A stretch of DNA of 60,011 nt from Candidatus Caccoplasma merdipullorum (GTDB taxonomy: Bacteria > Bacteroidota > Bacteroidia > Bacteroidales > G3-4614), in contig JADIMW010000025.1 in the NCBI GenBank assembly GCA_017694415.1, positions 1-60,011 on the forward strand. Direction: 5' to 3'. Positions within the stretch are counted from its first letter, which is position 1. The number at the start of each line of letters is the position of its first letter. The notes beneath the pieces were generated by a model that was not told where the DNA came from, searched no databases, and saw only the letters and a list, made by a program, of their open reading frames with translations. Position numbers and translations under genes: made by a program. Of this stretch, positions 28,459-37,500 are shown piece by piece.

Positions 28459-29412
28459 ATGAACAAAGTCTATGCAGCGGTAGCGGCGAGCGTATTATTG
28501 CAATCCCCGGCGTTGTTCGCCCAAAAAGCCGAGTCGATACCATTCGGGAATATGGACAAGTGGCAAACAAGAGTAATAAAAGAGTCCTTCCTCCTCGGAG
28601 GCGACACAAAGACAATGCATGCGATAAACAATCCCAAAACAGTAGAAGGAGCTGTTCCGTACAAGCGTAACACCGTTTCGCCGTGGGCAACCTCCAACGT
28701 ATATGCCTCACCTGCAGGAATCGTCAAGACAAGTGTAACAGTGTTTCCCGAAAAGCGCGGAAACGGATATTGCGCCCGTCTGGAAGTAAGAGAAGAACGG
28801 TGCAAGGCCGTCGGTTTGGTAAATATCGTGGTAGTAGCGTCAGGTTCTGTTTTTTTAGGAGGGATGGACGAGCCTATAAAAAGTGCGAAAAATCCCATGA
28901 GCAAGTTGGATCAAGGGATACCATTTAACAAAAAACCGATAGCCGTGCAATTCGATTATAAAAACAAGAGATGCGCACGCATGTACAAGGCAACTGGCGG
29001 AACACGCATAAGCGAACTCTCCGGAAGCGATCAGGCAGAGGTAGTCCTCTACCTGTTGCATCGTTGGGAAGATGAACAAGGGAACGTATATGCCCGCAGA
29101 ATAGGTACTGCATACGAAAAATACGGCAAGACCGTTTCGAATTGGATAAACAACCATCAAGTAAAAGTCCATTACGGCGACATAACCAAAGAACCTTTCT
29201 ATAAAAGCTATATGGGGTTGATACCCGAAAGCAATCCCTATTATACGACCAACAGCAAAGGAGTCATAGTGCCGGTTCATGAAGTAGGCTGGGGCGATAA
29301 GGACGATACCGTAACCCATATCATGTTGCGTTTCTCCTCAAGCGATCAAGGGCCCTATGTCGGAACAGTAGGCAGCACTTTCTGGATAGACAATGTAAAA
29401 CTCATATATTGA
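28459..29412 (+). CDS. Secreted PCMD-domain protein
   Basis: Exported protein of 317 residues. A signal peptide (MNKVYAAVAASVLLQSPALFAQ, cut near residue 21) precedes one PCMD ('putative carbohydrate metabolism') domain: beta-rich, with the early NMDKWQTRVIKES segment, the VFLGGMDEPIKSAKNPMSKLDQG region and the final GPYVGTVGSTFWIDNVKLIY. The biochemical role of PCMD is not established. There is no lipobox Cys and no sorting tail, so it may stay in the periplasm. The frame is open for 40 codons upstream, but ATG 28459 is clearly the signal-peptide start. The gene stands alone behind a consensus promoter. Confidence 0.85.
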   Translation: MNKVYAAVAASVLLQSPALFAQKAESIPFGNMDKWQTRVIKESFLLGGDTKTMHAINNPKTVEGAVPYKRNTVSPWATSNVYASPAGIVKTSVTVFPEKRGNGYCARLEVREERCKAVGLVNIVVVASGSVFLGGMDEPIKSAKNPMSKLDQGIPFNKKPIAVQFDYKNKRCARMYKATGGTRISELSGSDQAEVVLYLLHRWEDEQGNVYARRIGTAYEKYGKTVSNWINNHQVKVHYGDITKEPFYKSYMGLIPESNPYYTTNSKGVIVPVHEVGWGDKDDTVTHIMLRFSSSDQGPYVGTVGSTFWIDNVKLIY

Positions 29413-29470
29413 TATGTAAATAATAAACTTATTTAACTATTATTTGTATAAAAGTAAAGCAAAATAAGAG

Positions 29471-29546
29471 TACATTTGTACAATGTTTTTCATAGTATTA
29501 GATTTAAGGTTATAGAACGGCGCTCGTTGTGAAACGGTCGCCGTTC
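29471..29546 (+). promoter_or_regulatory. Orphan leader-like element: -7 box, conserved box and hairpin
   Basis: TACATTTG (29471-29478) is an exact -7 match. It is followed by the segment TTTTTCATAGTATTAGATT-TAAGGTTA (29486-29512) and a GAACGGCG / CGCCGTTC hairpin (29515-29522 with 29539-29546). From memory, a nearly identical box plus hairpin occurs in leaders of RNA-binding or cold-shock genes in Bacteroides. No such gene follows here. The rest of the 543 bases up to the tRNA holds only a doubtful 61-codon frame (29584-29769). Confidence 0.45.
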
Positions 29547-29911
29547 GCATTTTAAGCCACCAAGTGTATATCTGAAAATATTTATGCGCTATTGGATTTA
29601 TATACAGAGTGTTATCTGTTTGCGTATTGATGATGCGACAATATCGGGATTAGTCCCGTTACCTTATATCTACGATTATGGCAAACACAACCGTTTCCGC
29701 ATAAAATCCCGAAGAAAAAGTTTTTCTTTACGACACGAAAGAACTCGATTTTTTAAGAGCAAGTCATAAAATACTTCGTATGGCGTGTAAAAGAAGAGCT
29801 GCGATGAAAAATACTCATGTCCGAATACAAAAAAACAGAATCGCACACGGAGACCGAAAGAGTGTCTCGTTGCCGAGCACCACGTTTTTTTATCTGGCAC
29901 GGTAAAAAAAT

Positions 29912-29952
29912 AAAACCGTTCAATTAAAGTAAAAACTTAACAGAACGGTTTT
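29912..29952 (-). terminator. Terminator of tRNA-Lys
   Basis: Perfect 10-bp stem AAAACCGTTC / GAACGGTTTT (29912-29921 with 29943-29952); on the minus strand it is followed by a T-rich tract. It lies just past the tRNA 3' end. Confidence 0.75.
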
Positions 29953-29955
29953 CGG

Positions 29956-30028
29956 TGACCTCGGAGGGGCTCGAACCCTCGACCCAATGATTAAGAGTCA
30001 TTTGCTCTACCAACTGAGCTACGAAGTC
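29956..30028 (-). tRNA. tRNA-Lys (anticodon CTT)
   Basis: Seventy-three bases fold as a full cloverleaf on the minus strand: acceptor GACTTCG/CGAGGTC with one G-T pair, D-arm with AGCTCAGTTGGTAGAGC, anticodon stem AATGA/TCATT with loop CTCTTAA (anticodon CTT), and T-arm with GGTTCGAGCCC. The discriminator base is A. The 3' CCA is not encoded: ACCG follows. It reads AAG lysine codons. Confidence 0.97.
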
Positions 30029-30051
30029 GTTTTTATGTCGGTTTGCGGGTG

Positions 30052-30083
30052 CAAAGGTAGTTTATAGATTCGATACAGACAAG
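30052..30083 (-). promoter_or_regulatory. Predicted tRNA-Lys promoter
   Basis: Minus strand: CTTG (30080-30083), a 20-base spacer, TACCTTTG (30052-30059). It lies 24 bases before the tRNA 5' end. Confidence 0.55.
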
Positions 30084-30098
30084 TTTTTTTCCAATTTT

Positions 30099-30905
30099 TT
30101 ATTTCAAAATAAATACCGGCGACGCTTTTGTCCTTGCCAACGGGATAACATCGGCAAATCTCTCCTCGTTAAATCCCCTTTTTGCAAGCGACTTGCATAC
30201 ACAATCAAAAGCAATATCGGGCGAATTGTTTTCCGCGCTTATATGGCAAAGAAAAGCCTTGGAAACACCCTCCTCGAAAGCCTCGGCAATAAACTCCGCA
30301 GCATCGCTGTTGCACAGATGACCGTTGTTGCCGGCAATCCTCCTCTTCAAAAATTCCGGGTATCTGCCGGTTTTCAACATATTGTCGTCATAATTGCTTT
30401 CCAGAACAATATAATCAGCCTTTTTCAAAAGCCGTTTCACTTCGGGAGTAAGACTCCCTATATCGGTGGCGAAAGCAATGCAAATGTCTCCGTGGCGGAT
30501 TACGAACCCCGAATTGTCCGAGCCGTCGTGCATCACGTCGAAAGCCGTTATCTCGAAGTTCCCTATTTTAAAAGGCGCCCCTTTGACAATAAACCTGTGC
30601 GATGTATAAATCTTTTCAGGCATTCTGAAATTGCGGTTCATCCCACCTATGGTTTCGCGGGTGGCATAAACCGGAATACCGCAACGTTCGCCAATATATC
30701 CCGCTGCAATAATATGGTCCGAGTGGTCGTGCGATATGCATAACCCCTTTATTATGCCGAGGTCGATACCATGCTCTTTCAGCGTCTTGTTTATTTTGCG
30801 CGCGCTTATTCCCGCATCAATAAGGATGCCTTCATCCGTATTTCCCAGAAAGTAGCAGTTTCCGCTGCTTCCGCTCGACAAACTTAAAAACTTCAATCCG
30901 TCCAT
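30099..30905 (-). CDS. MBL-fold metallo-hydrolase (YycJ/WalJ-like)
   Basis: Probable cytoplasmic metallo-hydrolase, 268 residues. It begins with KFLSLSSGSSGNCYFLG, typical of the YycJ-type branch, then ILIDAGISARKI, the metal motif SHDHSDH, a second metal His in DVMHDGSDN, and FATDIGSLTPEV. The family includes exonucleases; the homologous Bacillus YycJ/WalJ has 5'-exonuclease activity and acts in mismatch repair. That is an inference by family here. It has no obvious partner gene and is 109 bases downstream of the secreted PCMD/InlB-repeat protein gene. Confidence 0.87.
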   Translation of the reverse strand: MDGLKFLSLSSGSSGNCYFLGNTDEGILIDAGISARKINKTLKEHGIDLGIIKGLCISHDHSDHIIAAGYIGERCGIPVYATRETIGGMNRNFRMPEKIYTSHRFIVKGAPFKIGNFEITAFDVMHDGSDNSGFVIRHGDICIAFATDIGSLTPEVKRLLKKADYIVLESNYDDNMLKTGRYPEFLKRRIAGNNGHLCNSDAAEFIAEAFEEGVSKAFLCHISAENNSPDIAFDCVCKSLAKRGFNEERFADVIPLARTKASPVFILK

Positions 30906-30933
30906 TTTCCGAACCTTACAAAATCACAATCAT

Positions 30934-30975
30934 AAATAAAAAGCAACGGCAGCATCCGTGCAGGTTGCCGCCGTT
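30934..30975 (-). terminator. Terminator of the secreted PCMD/InlB-repeat gene
   Basis: A 10-bp stem with one G-T pair (30945-30954 with 30966-30975), followed on the minus strand by a T-rich tract. It lies 40 bases past the stop codon. Confidence 0.7.
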
Positions 30976-31014
30976 ACCCTTATAAAATTCTGTCGTACAG
31001 TTACGGCATAATCA

Positions 31015-33009
31015 TTATTTTACGGCCGCTCTGAAAATCCTCCTTCCGTTTTCCGAAGTTACCTCAATCAGGTAAATCCCTTTGTAAGGAACGGAAATCT
31101 GCGCGTTGCCAGATACAGTCTCCTCCCTTACAAGTACACTGTTGAGCGAGTAAACCCTAACGTTTGCGCTTCCTTCGACACCTGTTACCATTATGCCTCC
31201 CGATATGCCGTAAACATTGATACCGGCGGCAGCAGAAGCATCTTCAACCCCCGAAGGCCTTTGTTCTATGGTCAGCGAATATTTGGCGGTAGTTTCCAAA
31301 TACTTGCCCCATTCAGCCTGCGTTGCGGTTATCTCCAGCCATCCTGTACCCAATATCGTTACAGTTCCGGTTCGGGCATCTATCGTGGCAACGTTGTCGC
31401 CGCTGGAATCCGATATTTCATAAGTAATCTCACCTTGCGAGTCGGTAGCCGAAGCCGTTTGGGTAAATGTACCCTCGTCCGAGTATATGCTTATCGCGGT
31501 CTCTTCAAAACGCAAGTCGCTGTTAATCTTTTGTGCGAAAACGGCAGTAAACGCGAGGTCTTCCGTTACATTGGCGACAGTATATTCTGCATTGCTGCTT
31601 ACCGGTCTGCTTGAGCTGTCCATCCACCCTTCGAAAATGTATCCGTCCTTAGCCTCTGCGGTAATAGTTACACTCTTACCGTCTCCAATCTGTGCGCTTG
31701 TGCTTCCGGTATTGTCTCCGACATAAACGTTACCCATCGTTTCGTCGCACGATACACTTACCGTATGCGTTATTTCGCGGAATACGGCAGTATATGTTAC
31801 GTCTCCCGATATTGTTATCCGGCAAGAGGCGTCGCTGCTGAAATACTCACCGTTGCTGTCTCTCCATTCTACAAACTCGTAATGTTGGTTTGGTGTGGCT
31901 TTAATTGTTGTAGTTTCCCCTTCGGAAATATTGATTGAGGTCGTGCCCGAAGACATTATGTAAACCGAACCCATTTCGGGGTTGTTCGACGCGACAGATG
32001 CGGTATAAGTTTTGTAAAAGGTGAATGTGTAAACATGCTTGTTGTCGGGGTTCTCCGATATGTCGCCGCCCTTTACCGTAATTACGGCAACATTGTCCGA
32101 AGTCCATTCCGTCTCGTATGTGGCGGAAACGCCATTGGTTTTTGCACTGGTAAATTGCGGATACTTAAGGCCTTTATCCAAAGTTATTCTGTAGGAGTCA
32201 ATCCCTTCTGTCGTATTAACCTCCATGCCATCGAAAGTGGCGCTCACCAGTTCCGAATTATAAATCATCTCTACGTCATCGATGTAAACGGCATCGTTCT
32301 TGCTCCCTCCGCCCGGGGTCTCGCTTGTGGAGTACGATACGAGTATGTATGCCGGAGTCTTGTCCCCGCTTTCATAGGAAAACGGTATGGAGAGGCGTTG
32401 CCATCCGTTGTCGGTAGTGGCCGAATAGTTCATTTGAGCCTTTGCGACCACGTTGGTATAAGTAGTTGCTTCGGGGTCCTGATAGCGCGAGTTTTCGTGG
32501 ATAATAGCCGATACACGAGCCTTGTCGCCGGCATTTACGGGTACAAACTTTACCCATTGCACAATCGAGTCGGGTTTTCCCGTAAAAGTCTGGTTGTAAC
32601 CCGTGTTGGACGGATCCGAGAAATTGTAGTTGCCCTTAGCGTCCGTTGCACTTGTCGAACCGCCGTATATCTGTCCGGTGGTAAGGTTGCCGTTTGCCAC
32701 AACGCTAAAAAATAATACTTTTACAGCATTAGCCCAGATCTTTGCCGACTGGGTACCGGTACTTCCCGGACGCACATCGTTCGACGACTCCAGTTTCAAA
32801 GCTATTGCCGAATTATAAAGCGAACCTCCGGTTTTCATAGACAAGAACGAATGCCAGCCTGTCGGTTCGTATCCCGACTTGCTGTTCTGGGTTACGTAGT
32901 TCCACTCACCTTCAAATCCCGGGTTGGGGAGCTGATACTGAGCAGAAGCCGTTGTTACAACGGCGCTTGATAAAAGAGTAATTAATACAAGGAGTTTAAA
33001 TCTATTCAT
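31015..33009 (-). CDS. Secreted multidomain protein: PCMD, InlB B-repeats, sorting-like tail
   Basis: Large exported protein, 664 residues. Order: signal peptide (about 1-23), a PCMD-type domain (about 25-260, with NGNLTTGQIYGGSTSATDAK and AVYIDDVEMIY), a beta-rich linker (about 262-340), two divergent InlB B-repeats (about 340-415 and 416-490, each with G..Y.F..W.DS and TYTAVF or LAFTAVF), a further Ig-like segment with TGTVTILGTGWLEITATQA (about 500-585), and a last 75 residues resembling a type IX secretion sorting domain (GIYLIEVTSENGRRIFRAAVK-like end). The likely destination is the cell surface; its ligand is unknown. ATG 33009 is chosen by the signal peptide and promoter position. It is transcribed alone. 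Confidence 0.82.
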   Translation of the reverse strand: MNRFKLLVLITLLSSAVVTTASAQYQLPNPGFEGEWNYVTQNSKSGYEPTGWHSFLSMKTGGSLYNSAIALKLESSNDVRPGSTGTQSAKIWANAVKVLFFSVVANGNLTTGQIYGGSTSATDAKGNYNFSDPSNTGYNQTFTGKPDSIVQWVKFVPVNAGDKARVSAIIHENSRYQDPEATTYTNVVAKAQMNYSATTDNGWQRLSIPFSYESGDKTPAYILVSYSTSETPGGGSKNDAVYIDDVEMIYNSELVSATFDGMEVNTTEGIDSYRITLDKGLKYPQFTSAKTNGVSATYETEWTSDNVAVITVKGGDISENPDNKHVYTFTFYKTYTASVASNNPEMGSVYIMSSGTTSINISEGETTTIKATPNQHYEFVEWRDSNGEYFSSDASCRITISGDVTYTAVFREITHTVSVSCDETMGNVYVGDNTGSTSAQIGDGKSVTITAEAKDGYIFEGWMDSSSRPVSSNAEYTVANVTEDLAFTAVFAQKINSDLRFEETAISIYSDEGTFTQTASATDSQGEITYEISDSSGDNVATIDARTGTVTILGTGWLEITATQAEWGKYLETTAKYSLTIEQRPSGVEDASAAAGINVYGISGGIMVTGVEGSANVRVYSLNSVLVREETVSGNAQISVPYKGIYLIEVTSENGRRIFRAAVK

Positions 33010-33033
33010 TCTCGATAATTTTAAAATTCGCTG

Positions 33034-33065
33034 CAAAGTTACTCAAAAAATGTAATGTCCACAAA
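33034..33065 (-). promoter_or_regulatory. Consensus promoter of the secreted PCMD/InlB-repeat gene
   Basis: Minus strand: TTTG (33062-33065), a 20-base spacer, TAACTTTG (33034-33041). Both match the consensus exactly, and the same two octamers and spacing occur at the other PCMD gene (28338-28369). Confidence 0.6.
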
Positions 33066-33070
33066 AATAA

Positions 33071-33086
33071 GCACGTAAATACGTGC
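33071..33086. promoter_or_regulatory. Perfect palindrome upstream of the promoter (possible operator)
   Basis: GCACGTA-AA-TACGTGC, a 16-base perfect inverted repeat centred about 50 bases upstream of the predicted transcription start. The position fits an activator-binding site. It may equally be a chance palindrome. Confidence 0.4.
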
Positions 33087-33189
33087 GCCTCAATTCTTTT
33101 CATGGTAGTTAAGTCTCTTTTTATTAGTCGGTTAATATGGCTTGTGCGGGTGTAAGAAATGATTGGTGTAATATTTTTGCAAACTCCAC

Positions 33190-33221
33190 CTTGCAAACCC
33201 CAAAAAAAACAGTTACCTTTG
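33190..33221 (+). promoter_or_regulatory. Predicted promoter of the AAA ATPase gene
   Basis: CTTG (33190-33193), a 20-base spacer, TACCTTTG (33214-33221). The elements and spacing equal those of the tRNA-Lys promoter. The leader would be about 120 bases and holds no other feature I can name. Confidence 0.5.
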
Positions 33222-33350
33222 CCTTGCGAACGTAATAATCCGCCAATTCGCGGATATACGTTAAAATTCTCTGATATATAGCAATATGCACTAAGCTATA
33301 ATAGTGGAACTGTTTCAAAATAATCGCCGACAATAACAAAACTCTCTATT

Positions 33351-34526
33351 ATGGACCTTTTTTATAAAACGCACAAGTATCTTGTGGAGCATGTAAACTC
33401 TCCGGTAGAGAGGGAGTTGATGCAGGAAATAGACTGGTCGCACCGTTTGATAGGAATAAAAGGGAGCAGGGGCGTGGGTAAGACGACGTTTCTGCTGCAA
33501 TATGCCAAAGAACATTTCGGAACCGACCCGTCGTGTTTGTATATCAATCTGAATCACCTCTGTTTTACCGACAAGACTCTGGCTCAGTTCGCCAGCGACT
33601 TTGCAGCTGACGGCGGCAAGACTCTCCTTATCGATCAGGTATTCAAATATCCCAAGTGGTCGGAAGAGTTGCGGTATTGCTATGACAATATCCCGCAGTT
33701 GAACATTATCTTTACCGGCTCGTCCGTAATGCGGCTTAAAGATGGCAATCCATACCTATCGGGAGTAGCCAAATCATACAACCTGCGGGGATTTTCTTTC
33801 AGAGAATACCTCAACCTAATGGCATGCACCGATTTCCGCTCGGTAAAACTCGAAGAACTTCTTGCCAACCACGAAGAGATAGCAAAAGAGATAACGTCGA
33901 AGATAAATCCGTACGATTACTTTACCGCATATCTGCATCACGGTTTTTATCCGTTTTTCCTCGAAAAGAGAAACTTCTCCGAGAATCTGATAAAAACTAT
34001 GAATATGATGATGGAGGTAGATATACTCTTCATAAAACAGATAGAGCTTACATATCTCTCCAAGATACGCAAATTGCTGTACCTGCTGGTAAAAGACGCC
34101 CCGTGCGTACCCAATATCAGCAAACTGAGCAAGGAGATACACACGTCGCGTGCCACGGTTGTAAACTATATGAAATACCTGTCGGAAGCACGATTGGTAA
34201 ACATGCTGTACAAGCCCGGCGAGACGTTCCCGAAAAAACCCGCCAAAGTATATATGCACAATACCAATCTGATGTATGCGGCGGGGCCCGAAGACCTCGA
34301 CCCGCAGGCCGTACGCGAAACGTTCTTCTATAACAACCTGTATAAGGACAATGCCGTAAACAAAGGCGACAAGAACACCCATTTCCTGATAAACGGCAAA
34401 TACCGCTTCAGGATAGAGGCTTCGCGTCCCAAAAGCAACCGCAAAGATGTTCTGTATGCCATCGACGGCATAAAAGAAGGAGAAGGCAACATCATACCGT
34501 TGTGGCTGTTCGGATTTTTATATTGA
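33351..34526 (+). CDS. AAA-family ATPase of the DUF4143-like type
   Basis: Cytoplasmic P-loop ATPase of 391 residues: Walker A GSRGVGKTTFLLQY at about 40-53, Walker B-like KTLLIDQVFKYPKW near 85-98, sensor-like IIFTGSSVMRL, a winged-helix-like segment (ISKLSKEIHTSRATVVNYMKY) near 248-268, and a C-terminal domain ending NIIPLWLFGFLY. Members of this group are abundant in Bacteroidota, often in many copies; their function is not established. The gene ends 35 bases before nifJ, so they could share a transcript, but a functional tie is doubtful. It shows no degraded frame. Confidence 0.85.
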   Translation: MDLFYKTHKYLVEHVNSPVERELMQEIDWSHRLIGIKGSRGVGKTTFLLQYAKEHFGTDPSCLYINLNHLCFTDKTLAQFASDFAADGGKTLLIDQVFKYPKWSEELRYCYDNIPQLNIIFTGSSVMRLKDGNPYLSGVAKSYNLRGFSFREYLNLMACTDFRSVKLEELLANHEEIAKEITSKINPYDYFTAYLHHGFYPFFLEKRNFSENLIKTMNMMMEVDILFIKQIELTYLSKIRKLLYLLVKDAPCVPNISKLSKEIHTSRATVVNYMKYLSEARLVNMLYKPGETFPKKPAKVYMHNTNLMYAAGPEDLDPQAVRETFFYNNLYKDNAVNKGDKNTHFLINGKYRFRIEASRPKSNRKDVLYAIDGIKEGEGNIIPLWLFGFLY

Positions 34527-34561
34527 CCAGAATTTACTAACACAAATAATTTTCGAGAAAG

Positions 34562-37500
34562 ATGAAAGAAAAGAAAATGTTGACATGTGACGGCAACCAG
34601 GCCGCTGCGCATATATCATATATGTTCAGCGAGGTAGCCGCAATTTACCCTATCACTCCGTCGTCGCCAATGGCCGAGTATGTGGACGAATGGGCGGCAG
34701 CCGGACGTAAAAACATCTTCGGCGAAGTAGTATCGGTACAAGAGATGCAGTCCGAAGCCGGAGCAGCAGGAGCACTCCACGGAGCATTGCAGGGAGGAGC
34801 ATTGGCAACCACCTATACCGCATCGCAGGGACTTTTGCTGATGATACCCAATATGTACAAGATAGCCGGAGAACTCCTTCCGTGCGTATTCCACGTATCG
34901 GCCAGAACATTGGCATCCCATGCACTCTCGATATTCGGCGACCATCAGGACGTAATGGCCTGCCGTCAGACCGGATTCGCCATGTTGGCCGAAGGTTCCG
35001 TACAGGAAGTAATGGACCTTTCAGGCGTAGCACATCTCGCAACAATCAAATCGCGCGTGCCGTTCCTCAACTTCTTTGACGGATTCCGCACCTCGCACGA
35101 GATACAGAAGATAGAGATGCTCGAAAATGACGACCTCGCCCCGCTTATCGACCAGAAAGCCCTCGCCGAGTTCCGTTCACGCTCGCTCAATCCCGAATCG
35201 CCCGTAATGCGCGGAATGGCAGAAAATCCCGACACGTTCTTCCAGCACCGTGAAGCAAGCAACAAGTACTACGAAGCAGTACCCGAAATAGTACGCGAGT
35301 ACATGCAGAAAATATCCGAGATAACAGGCCGCAAGTACGACCTCTTCACATATTACGGAGCAGCCGATGCCGACCGCGTAATAATCGCCATGGGTTCGGT
35401 AACCGAAGCAATACGCGAAACCGTTGACTACCTCACCGAAAAAGGCGAAAAAGTAGGATTGGTAAACGTACACCTCTACCGTCCGTTCTCGGCAAAAGAC
35501 TTCATAGCCGCCGTACCGGCAACCGCAAAACGCATAGCCGTACTCGACCGCACGAAAGAACCCGGAGCAACCGGCGAGCCGTTGTACCTCGACGTAAAAG
35601 ACTGCTTCTACGGAAAAGCCGATGCCCCCGTTATCGTAGGCGGACGCTACGGACTCTCGTCAAAAGACACCACCCCCGCGCAGATACTTGCAGTATATGA
35701 AAACCTCGCGTTGCCGCAGCCCAAAGACCGCTTCACAATCGGTATCGTGGACGATGTAAACTTCACATCGCTTCCCGTAGGCGAAGAAATAGCAATGGGC
35801 GACAAGGGCGCATTCGAAGGAAAATTCTTCGGACTCGGTGCAGACGGAACAGTAGGCGCCAACAAGAACTCCGTTAAGATAATCGGAGAAAACACCGACA
35901 AATACTGCCAGGCATACTTCTCGTACGACTCCAAGAAGTCGGGAGGATTCACCTGCTCCCACCTGCGTTTCGGCGACAAGCCCATCCGCTCCACATATCT
36001 CGTAAACACCCCCAACTTCGTAGCATGCCACGTACAGGCTTACCTGCGCATGTACGACGTATTGAGAGGTATCCGCCAGAACGGAACATTCCTCCTCAAC
36101 ACCGTATGGAACGAACAGGAGCTGGTAGCCAACATGCCGGCAAACGTAAAACGCACACTTGCGCAGAAGAACATAACCCTCTATACGATAAACGCAACAC
36201 AGATAGCACAGGAGATAGGTCTCGGAAACCGCACCAATACCATATTGCAGTCGGCATTCTTCCGCATAACCGAAGTAATCCCCGTCGATCTCGCAATAGA
36301 GCAGATGAAGAAGTTCATCGTAAAATCGTATGGCAAGAAGGGTGAAGACGTAGTAAACAAGAACTTCGCAGCAGTCGATCGCGGAGGCGAATATGTAAAA
36401 ATAGCAGTCGATCCCGCATGGGCGAACCTCGAAGTAGAAAACAAAATTGACCATAACGTGCCCGAGTTCATCGACAAGGTAGTACGACCCATAAATGCAC
36501 AGATGGGCGACGACCTCCCCGTATCGGCATTCGTGGGAATAGAAGACGGAACATGGCCGGCAGGAACAGCCAAATACGAAAAACGCGGAGTATCGGCATT
36601 CGTTCCCGAATGGACCTCGGCAAACTGTATCCAGTGTAACAAATGTTCGTACGTATGTCCCCACGCAGCAATACGCCCGTTCGTGATGACAGCCGACGAA
36701 CTCGCAGCCGCACCGTTTACCGATACCGTAAAGGCAATCGGCAAAACGTTCGAAGGAATGACCTTCCGTATGCAGGTCGATGTAATGGACTGCCTCGGCT
36801 GCTCCAACTGCGTTGATGTATGCCCCGGAAACAAACAAGGCAAAGCCCTCAAAATGGTTCCGCTCTCCACGCAACTCTCCGAAGCTGCAAATTGGGATTA
36901 CTGCGTAGAAAAAGTCTCCACCAAACAGTCGCTTGTCGATATAAAGGCAAACGTGAAGAACTCGCAGTTCGCAACACCGCTGTTCGAGTTCTCCGGAGCA
37001 TGTTCCGGTTGCGGTGAGACACCGTATGTAAAACTTCTCAGCCAGCTCTTCGGCGACAGACAGATGATTGCCAACGCAACAGGATGTTCGTCGATATATT
37101 CAGGTTCGATACCCTCGACACCGTACACCAAGAATGCCGACGGAAGAGGACCTGCATGGGCAAACTCACTGTTCGAGGACTTCTGCGAATTCGGTTTCGG
37201 TATGTATTTCGCAGTCGATAAAATGCGCAACCGCCTCGTAGAGTTGATGACCGCAGCACAAGAGTGCCCCGACTGCCCCGAAGAAGCAAAATCGCTGTTC
37301 AAAGAATGGATAGCAAACAGAGAAGACGCCGAAAAGACAGTTGAACTCGAAGCCAAGATAACCCCGATAGTAAAAGCAGCAGCCGACAAGTGCGGATACT
37401 GCAAGCAGATAGAGCCCCTCTGCAAGTTCCTTATAAAGAAATCGCAGTGGATTATCGGCGGCGACGGCGCATCGTACGACATAGGCTTCGGCGGTCTCGA

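Noticed and set aside
29584..29769. 61-codon frame after the orphan leader
   Set aside because: Ends in a basic low-complexity stretch, no known domain and no coding bias like its neighbours. It could be a gene remnant but I cannot support it.
33351..34526. Mobile element or transposition ATPase
   Set aside because: P-loop ATPase but no transposase partner, terminal repeats or target duplication; its sequence matches the common Bacteroidota AAA/DUF4143 type.
35660..36874. 404-codon minus-strand frame
   Set aside because: Antisense to nifJ; rich in Cys/Tyr/Gly as expected from reading a codon-biased gene backwards. A shadow.
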